NCBI GenBank assembly: GCA_964012715.1
Contig: CAXGUG010000003.1
Coordinates: forward strand, 25,621-89,620
Direction of reading: 5' to 3'
DNA: 64,000 nt
DNA from: UBA1479 sp964012715
GTDB taxonomy: Bacteria; Pseudomonadota; Alphaproteobacteria; Rhodospirillales; Casp-alpha2
The notes under the pieces were generated by a model. That model was not told the DNA's origin. It saw only the letters and a list, made by a program, of their open reading frames with translations, and did not search any database. Made by a program: the position numbers and the translations under genes. Below are positions 60,040 to 64,000 of this stretch, in pieces (position 1 is the first letter of the stretch; each line of letters opens with the position of its first letter).

Positions 60040-61011
60040 TTAACGCTCGACCGTCACCATCGGGGCTTCGCTGACTAGGTTGCCGGTTTTGCGCCAGCGG
60101 GCCAATTGTTCCTGGCGCTTCTCGGCAAAGGTGAATTCCTTGGTCGCCCGGTCCAGTTCGCGCATCTTTTCCTTACGTCGCAATTCCATTTCCGCCATGC
60201 GCTGCGCGACCACGGCTTCCAGGCGAATGCCGCGGTTTTGCCGAAAGCGCCAATCGTCCAGGTCCGATAGGCGGCGGTCGGCATCGTCGAGGGCGCGCAT
60301 ATCGGTGCGGCCTTCGCGTCGCTTTTCACGCAGAATGGCGTTCAGCCGTTGCGTCCGGCCTTCGTCGATGGCGACCACGCGGGTTTCCCGCTCTTCCTCA
60401 GCTTCGGGCTTATCCTTTTTGTCGGCGGTCTGGCTGTCGGCCGGTCCCCGGTTCAGGCGGTTCCAGTAGCTCAGAACCTTGATCCGATAGGGGCGGAAGT
60501 TTTCCGGCGTCTGGGAGTGGTACTGGCCCGCCGCGTTCAGCCAATGGCGGGTATCGGCGTATTTTTCCTTCAGGAATTTGGCGGCATAGGCCGCATTGGC
60601 GACCGGGTCGAAGGCGTGATCCAGGGTTTCGAAGGCGTTCCAGTGGTAATGCATGTTGATCTGCATGCAGCCGACGTCGATATTCCGCACGCCCTGGCTC
60701 AGCAAAATTTCGACTTCGGCGCGGGCTTCGGCCTCGCTCGCGAAATAGCGTCCCTTGCCCTCGGCCGTAACGGTCCAGGGCCAGGCAAAATTTTCCCCGG
60801 TCTCGGCGTCGTACCGGCCCGACTCCGTCAGGGCGATCGCGCCCAGCAAATTTTTGGGAATGCCTTCGCGACGCTCAACTGCGCGGGTCGCGTTCAGGCA
60901 AATTTCTTCTGGTTTTTCAATTGCTTGTCCGCGCTTGGCAAAGGCGTCCGCGGGCAAAAAAGCAGCCCCGGCAATAAGCCAGCAAAGGATCAAGCGCGTT
61001 TTCCACGCCAT
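60040..61011 (-). CDS. lytic transglycosylase (SLT domain) with charged coiled-coil tail
   Basis: Length 323 from ATG 61011 (MAWKTRLILCWLIAG), with a Sec signal ending AFA. SLT fold: GIPKNLLGAIALTESGRY has the catalytic Glu, WPWTVTAEGKGRYF, NIDVGCMQINMHYHW and YHSQTPENFRPYRIKV complete it. From about 195 the sequence turns into an Arg/Glu/Lys-rich region (DADRRLSDLDDWRF; MELRRKEKMRELDRATKEF) that is not part of the SLT domain. Cleaves peptidoglycan in the periplasm, with the tail perhaps as a linker. Not next to secretion or conjugation genes. Confidence 0.88.
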   Translation of the reverse strand: MAWKTRLILCWLIAGAAFLPADAFAKRGQAIEKPEEICLNATRAVERREGIPKNLLGAIALTESGRYDAETGENFAWPWTVTAEGKGRYFASEAEARAEVEILLSQGVRNIDVGCMQINMHYHWNAFETLDHAFDPVANAAYAAKFLKEKYADTRHWLNAAGQYHSQTPENFRPYRIKVLSYWNRLNRGPADSQTADKKDKPEAEEERETRVVAIDEGRTQRLNAILREKRREGRTDMRALDDADRRLSDLDDWRFRQNRGIRLEAVVAQRMAEMELRRKEKMRELDRATKEFTFAEKRQEQLARWRKTGNLVSEAPMVTVER

Positions 61012-61169
61012 GGTTTTTCTCCCGTTCTGTCCATGACGTCGCAAATGCCGTGCCATCGAGACGGCAAAATTTATCGTTTTATTTCAGTTGGTTGTGAAAA
61101 TAGTGCCGGAATAATGGGCGGTCGATTTTGCCCAGCCGAAAAAAAATGCACGGGAGCGTATTTTTTTGT

Positions 61170-61198
61170 TTGCACCTGCGAACTGAGGCCGATATATT
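61170..61198 (+). promoter_or_regulatory. sigma-70-type promoter for the candidate small RNA
   Basis: TTGCAC (-35, 61170-61175), exactly 17 bp, then TATATT (-10, 61193-61198). Start of transcription is expected near 61204-61206. Confidence 0.55.
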
Positions 61199-61204
61199 TT
61201 GCAT

Positions 61205-61312
61205 CGCAGCATGCGGGAGACGGATCCTCCCAGACGGTCTTCCGTACCTGCCTTTACTTGGATGTTTCCTCCCAACGACTCGGGCCGTGTCATCGACACG
61301 GCCCCTTTTTTT
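61205..61312 (+). ncRNA. candidate small RNA with two anti-Shine-Dalgarno motifs
   Basis: About 108 nt from a predicted start near 61205 to the T-run of a strong terminator. It contains TCCTCCCA twice (61225-61232 and 61267-61274), complementary to the GGGAGGA-type ribosome site. The first sits at the loop side of a short hairpin ACGGA/TCCGT (61220-61245). No reading frame with a ribosome site fits. Cuckoo-type (alpha-r14 family) small RNAs of alphaproteobacteria expose CCTCC-type motifs in hairpin loops; this is the same design, but sequence relation is unproven. Confidence 0.6.
61282..61312 (+). terminator. rho-independent terminator of the candidate small RNA
   Basis: GGGCCGTGTC and GACACGGCCC form a perfect 10-bp stem around ATC, then C and seven T. 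The flanking protein genes are both on the minus strand and neither needs it in this direction. Confidence 0.85.
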
Positions 61313-61350
61313 GTCCGGATCTCAGGCTTTAAGCATATGAGAAAAAGGGA

Positions 61351-61899
61351 TTATTCCGGGGGCGGAGTATCGCCGCCTTCGCCCAAGGGCAGCTGCATGG
61401 TGACCGAGTCCAGCCAGCGGCCGAATTTGAATCCGACGTTTTCGACGATCCCGACCTGACGAAAACCCATATTGCGGTGCAACCCAATTGACCCAGCGTT
61501 CCCGGAATCGCCGATAACGGCGATCATCTGGCGATATCCGGCGTCTGTGCAGCGGCGGATGAGTTCCGCCAGCAGCTTGCGCCCTACGCCCCGGCGATGG
61601 GCGTCGTCGGCCACGTAGACCGAGTTTTCGACGGTGTAGCGATAGGCCCGGCGTGGGCGATAGGCCCCGGCATAGGCGTATCCCAGGATTTTGCCTGAAT
61701 TCGCGGTGTCCACGGCGACCAGATAGGGATAGCCCTCATCGGTGATCGCCGCCCGGCGGCGAACCATCTCGGCCAAGTCCGGCGGATCGTATTCGAAGCT
61801 GCCGCCCCCGGTCAGGACGTGATGGGCGTAGATTTCCTGGATCGCGGGCATGTCGGCCTCGGTGGCGTCGCGAATCTCGATCGGGTCTGGGGGCGTCAT
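61351..61899 (-). CDS. GNAT acetyltransferase, phosphinothricin N-acetyltransferase-like
   Basis: Length 182 from ATG 61899 (MTPPDPIEIRDATEADMPAI). VENSVYVADDAHRRGVGRKLLAELIRR is the acetyl-CoA loop (R/Q-x-x-G-x-G/A) and GLHRNMGFRQVGIVENVGFK the C-terminal strand; SFEYDPPDLAEMVRRRA is like the Pat/Bar group. Such enzymes in soil and marine bacteria usually acetylate amino acid analogues or methionine sulfone. ATG falls within 45 bp of the neighbouring gene's stop on the same strand. Confidence 0.88.
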   Translation of the reverse strand: MTPPDPIEIRDATEADMPAIQEIYAHHVLTGGGSFEYDPPDLAEMVRRRAAITDEGYPYLVAVDTANSGKILGYAYAGAYRPRRAYRYTVENSVYVADDAHRRGVGRKLLAELIRRCTDAGYRQMIAVIGDSGNAGSIGLHRNMGFRQVGIVENVGFKFGRWLDSVTMQLPLGEGGDTPPPE

Positions 61900-61943
61900 G
61901 GCGGTTTTCGGGCCTGTTTTCGGGTGATCGGGGGAAGGAGGGG

Positions 61944-62879
61944 CTATTCCGCCGCTTCGGGCAGGACCAGGCGGCGCGCCCCGGCGCACAACTCGGCGGC
62001 GAAAGATGCCATGCGGGCGGTTATTTCAGCCATCTGCGGCAGGGGTTCGATCGCCGCTTCGTCCAGATACAGGGCGCGATTGATCTCGATCTGCACCACA
62101 TGCACGCCCAGCCGCGGGCGGCCGTAATGACGGGTGGTATAGCCACCGGCATAGGGCCGATTGCGGGTCACGGAAAAGCCTTGCTCCTTCAGCAGTCGTT
62201 CGACCAGGGCGGTCATCGCCGGGGCGGCGGCGGTGCCGTGGCAATCGCCCAGGATGATGTCGCCCAGGCCGTGGTCGGTCCGCCCGACGATGATATTCGA
62301 CGGCATGGAATGGCAATCGATCAGCAAGCAGCCGCCGAACGACCGCTGGGTATCGTCCAAAAGGGCCTTCAGCGCCCGGTGATAGGGGCGATGCGTGGTC
62401 TCGATCCGTGACCGGGCTTCGGCATAGGTCAGGGGCTGGTTGTAGATATCTTCGCCGTTGGCGACGATCCGCGCGATGGTGCCCAGGCCCGCGGCGATGC
62501 GCGGCGAGCGGGTAATCACATGGTCCGGCAGGACGCCCGCGAACATGCGGGGGTCCAGCTCATAAGCCTCGCGGTTGGCGTCGACATAGGCGCGCGGAAA
62601 ATTGGCGCGAATCAGGGGGGCGCCGAATTCAGGGGCGCTTTTGAACAGGCGGTCGACGAAGGCATCTTCCGAGCGCCGCAGGGACAGCGGGTCGAGCCGC
62701 GATTGCGCGACGAAATCGGTGGGATAGGCCCGGCCCGAATGGGGCGAGGCGAAAACCACGGGGGCGTTTTGCGTTTGCGGGCGGAAGATGTCGAACGGCG
62801 CGGTCGTTTCCGACGCTGCCCCGGCGCCGTCGAATTCGGCGCTTTCGGCGGGGTCGTCTCCGGTCAGGCCTTTATCCAT
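61944..62879 (-). CDS. N-formylglutamate amidohydrolase-family protein
   Basis: Length 311. VVFASPHSGRAYPTDF is the family opening, RANFPRAYVDANREAYELDPRMF and GCLLIDCHSMPSNI follow (metal residues), then DIILGDCHGTAAAP and GGYTTRHYGRPRLGVHVVQIEINR. In histidine catabolism it hydrolyses N-formyl-L-glutamate; the family also includes stand-alone members of unclear substrate. The gene follows the tRNA in the opposite direction after 254 bp that hold nothing I can identify. Confidence 0.9.
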   Translation of the reverse strand: MDKGLTGDDPAESAEFDGAGAASETTAPFDIFRPQTQNAPVVFASPHSGRAYPTDFVAQSRLDPLSLRRSEDAFVDRLFKSAPEFGAPLIRANFPRAYVDANREAYELDPRMFAGVLPDHVITRSPRIAAGLGTIARIVANGEDIYNQPLTYAEARSRIETTHRPYHRALKALLDDTQRSFGGCLLIDCHSMPSNIIVGRTDHGLGDIILGDCHGTAAAPAMTALVERLLKEQGFSVTRNRPYAGGYTTRHYGRPRLGVHVVQIEINRALYLDEAAIEPLPQMAEITARMASFAAELCAGARRLVLPEAAE

Positions 62880-63133
62880 CGCTTCGGTCCATCGCCCCTG
62901 CTCATCGAAAACCGCCCCGTCGGCTGAAAAGACTTACCCTCAATCTGTTATCGCCCCGGCGCGGGGCGCGCAACGGTTTCTTAACCGGCACGGCGGATTT
63001 CCGGGCTTTCCCGCCGGGAAAACCCATGAAATCGGGGCCGAAAAAGGAAAGGCGTTGCGGGGCTTGCCAAGCGGGGCCGAAGGCATTAAAACCCACGTCT
63101 CTTGGCCACCCCCGACGGGGGCAGGACAGGGAA

Positions 63134-63208
63134 GGGCGCGTAGCTCAGCGGGAGAGCACTACGTTGACATCGTAGGGGTCGCTGGTTCAATCCCAGCCGC
63201 GCCCACCA
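63134..63208 (+). tRNA. tRNA-Val (anticodon GAC)
   Basis: 75 nt including CCA. Acceptor GGGCGCG pairs with CGCGCCC; D arm region GCTCAGCGGGAGAGC; anticodon arm CTACG-TTGACAT-CGTAG with anticodon GAC; T arm GCTGG-TTCAATC-CCAGC. CCA is encoded. Composition changes right after its 3' end, so it may have served as an integration site. Confidence 0.93.
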
Positions 63209-63275
63209 TCCACCCCCTTGTAATTCAAAGAAGATAGTGGCTTCGGGCTAAAACCCCGTGAGTCACTTAGCAGCA

Positions 63276-63310
63276 CGTTCACACTGATTTTGAGTCAGGA
63301 ATTGTGAACG
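63276..63310. repeat. inverted repeat in the AT-rich segment after tRNA-Val
   Basis: CGTTCACA at 63276-63283 and TGTGAACG at 63303-63310 are perfect complements, with CTGA/TCAG also pairing inside. Could be a structured site. The surrounding 63209-63474 has no gene that I can support. Confidence 0.4.
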
Positions 63311-63474
63311 GTCAACGTAGTTGCTCGATGCGGAGCCTCTCGCAGTGGCAACTCCCGCTGAGCAGCGCGGGGACAAATAATGCGCTGTGCGAGTGGTTAG
63401 GGGGTGCCCAGGGGGGCTAGGGGAGTGCCTTCTTTATGCATTTCAGCTCGAAAATTTCTCGGGGATATTCTGAT

Positions 63475-64000
63475 ATGCTGGGTTACTTGATCCGTTTAAG
63501 GAGATCAGATGCCCTTTCAGCAAGATATCGATTTATTGTGAAACGTATCGCGGCTCAATCGGAACAAGATTTGCTCATTGCGATTGAAGTGCAGAGCATT
63601 CACATCAAAGGGGCATATGATCCCATTGTTTCAGATGCGCTTGATAACACGATCGAAGCTTGGGGACATGGGACTGTGTTGCGTTCTGTTTTCGCTGAGC
63701 AAGTGATTGCCCTCATTCGTCTTTGGGATGATCGGGGCGATGTCCTCTCTTTGCCTAGGGCTGAAAGTATTTTTCAAGCCCCTGGCTTTGTCGGCAATTT
63801 TGTCGATATGGAAGCACCTCATCGTGGAGGACATGAGGCGCTTCAAGAGCGAAAAGAAATGATCCGAATGCAGATTGCGGAATTTCAGCGAAAGTATCGG
63901 CAGGCGAAGGGAGATCATACGTTAGCTAGATTGCGAAATATCAGAAATGAAACGCTCGCTCACAATGCCGAAGCTCCCGTCGGACAACGTGCCGAGTATG
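63475..64000 (+). CDS. HEPN/AbiU2-like protein, 3' end outside window, start uncertain
   Basis: An open frame runs to the window end (175 codons from ATG 63475). The segment RNIRNETLAHN has the R-x4-6-H spacing of HEPN domains and the LAHN ending of AbiU2-type abortive-infection proteins; the rest is helical (VLRSVFAEQVIALIRLWDDRG). The strongest ribosome site (AAGGAG, 63498-63503) instead serves an 11-codon frame, ATG 63509 to TGA 63541, whose stop overlaps a GTG at 63538 in the HEPN frame. So the true start may be GTG 63538 by coupling, or a frameshift has occurred. AT-rich, unlike the rest of the window, pointing to horizontal transfer. Confidence 0.5.
   Translation, partial: MLGYLIRLRRSDALSARYRFIVKRIAAQSEQDLLIAIEVQSIHIKGAYDPIVSDALDNTIEAWGHGTVLRSVFAEQVIALIRLWDDRGDVLSLPRAESIFQAPGFVGNFVDMEAPHRGGHEALQERKEMIRMQIAEFQRKYRQAKGDHTLARLRNIRNETLAHNAEAPVGQRAEY

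Noticed and set aside
63631..63918. 95-codon minus-strand frame in the AT-rich end segment
   Set aside because: Antisense to the HEPN-like frame, with no ribosome site and no recognisable family.

Overview
The window is a GC-rich alphaproteobacterial chromosome segment. Gene content points to a free-living, possibly marine member of the Rhodospirillales: taurine-type sulfonate catabolism, a NaChBac-type sodium channel, an HBM chemoreceptor, and CoxLMS-like hydroxylase and acyl-CoA clusters. The genus cannot be fixed from sequence alone. Nearly all coding density is taken by about 54 genes; the long antisense frames are GC-rich shadows. The last ~0.8 kb, after a tRNA-Val gene, is visibly more AT-rich and looks acquired.

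Layout. 0-8 kb, minus strand: di-heme cytochrome c peroxidase (cut by the window edge) behind an FNR-like box, an Na+-coupled symporter, a chemoreceptor, an AEC transporter, then a coupled TauE/SafE permease and enolase-superfamily enzyme. 8-12 kb, plus: a coiled-coil membrane protein, then a DUF3604 PHP-like protein translationally coupled to a VOC protein. 12-17.6 kb: a GntR/UTRA regulator followed by an operon for a succinate dehydrogenase/fumarate reductase-like complex interleaved with a two-subunit class I fumarase; the flavoprotein has Cys where covalent-FAD enzymes have His. 17.6-19.7 kb: two uncharacterised envelope proteins. 19.7-27.8 kb: sulfoacetaldehyde acetyltransferase (xsc), a Pta-family enzyme, a MocR/TauR-type regulator, a divergent omega-amino-acid:pyruvate aminotransferase and a polyamine-type binding protein, together suggesting taurine to sulfoacetaldehyde to acetyl phosphate to acetyl-CoA.

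28-32.9 kb: a PAS protein, fructose-6-phosphate aldolase/transaldolase-like protein, D-aminoacyl-tRNA deacylase, and a secreted four-EF-hand protein divergent from a two-component system whose sensor has a His/Asp-rich extracytoplasmic loop. 33-37.6 kb: three tandem paralogues resembling catalytically degenerate GGDEF-EAL proteins, followed by a secreted DUF2927 protein. 37.6-45.2 kb: a 37-residue membrane peptide gene, an FAH-family enzyme, the DgcN/DgcA pair for D-glutamate, a receiver-Hpt protein and an ABC-F ATPase. 45.2-51.6 kb: a MarR-controlled operon of CoxG/M/S/L-like subunits with an enoyl-CoA hydratase-family protein and an alpha/beta hydrolase, preceded by two operator palindromes 20 bp apart.

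51.7-58 kb: a B12-type radical SAM protein, a GT2 glycosyltransferase, and an acyl-CoA dehydrogenase / MaoC-like hydratase / CaiB CoA-transferase operon. 58-63 kb: the sodium channel, a cupin, a CBS protein, a lytic transglycosylase, a candidate ~110-nt small RNA with two anti-Shine-Dalgarno motifs and its own promoter and terminator, a GNAT acetyltransferase and an N-formylglutamate amidohydrolase. 63.1 kb to the end: tRNA-Val(GAC) and the start of an AT-rich segment with a HEPN/AbiU2-like reading frame. No CRISPR array, rRNA or insertion sequence was seen.
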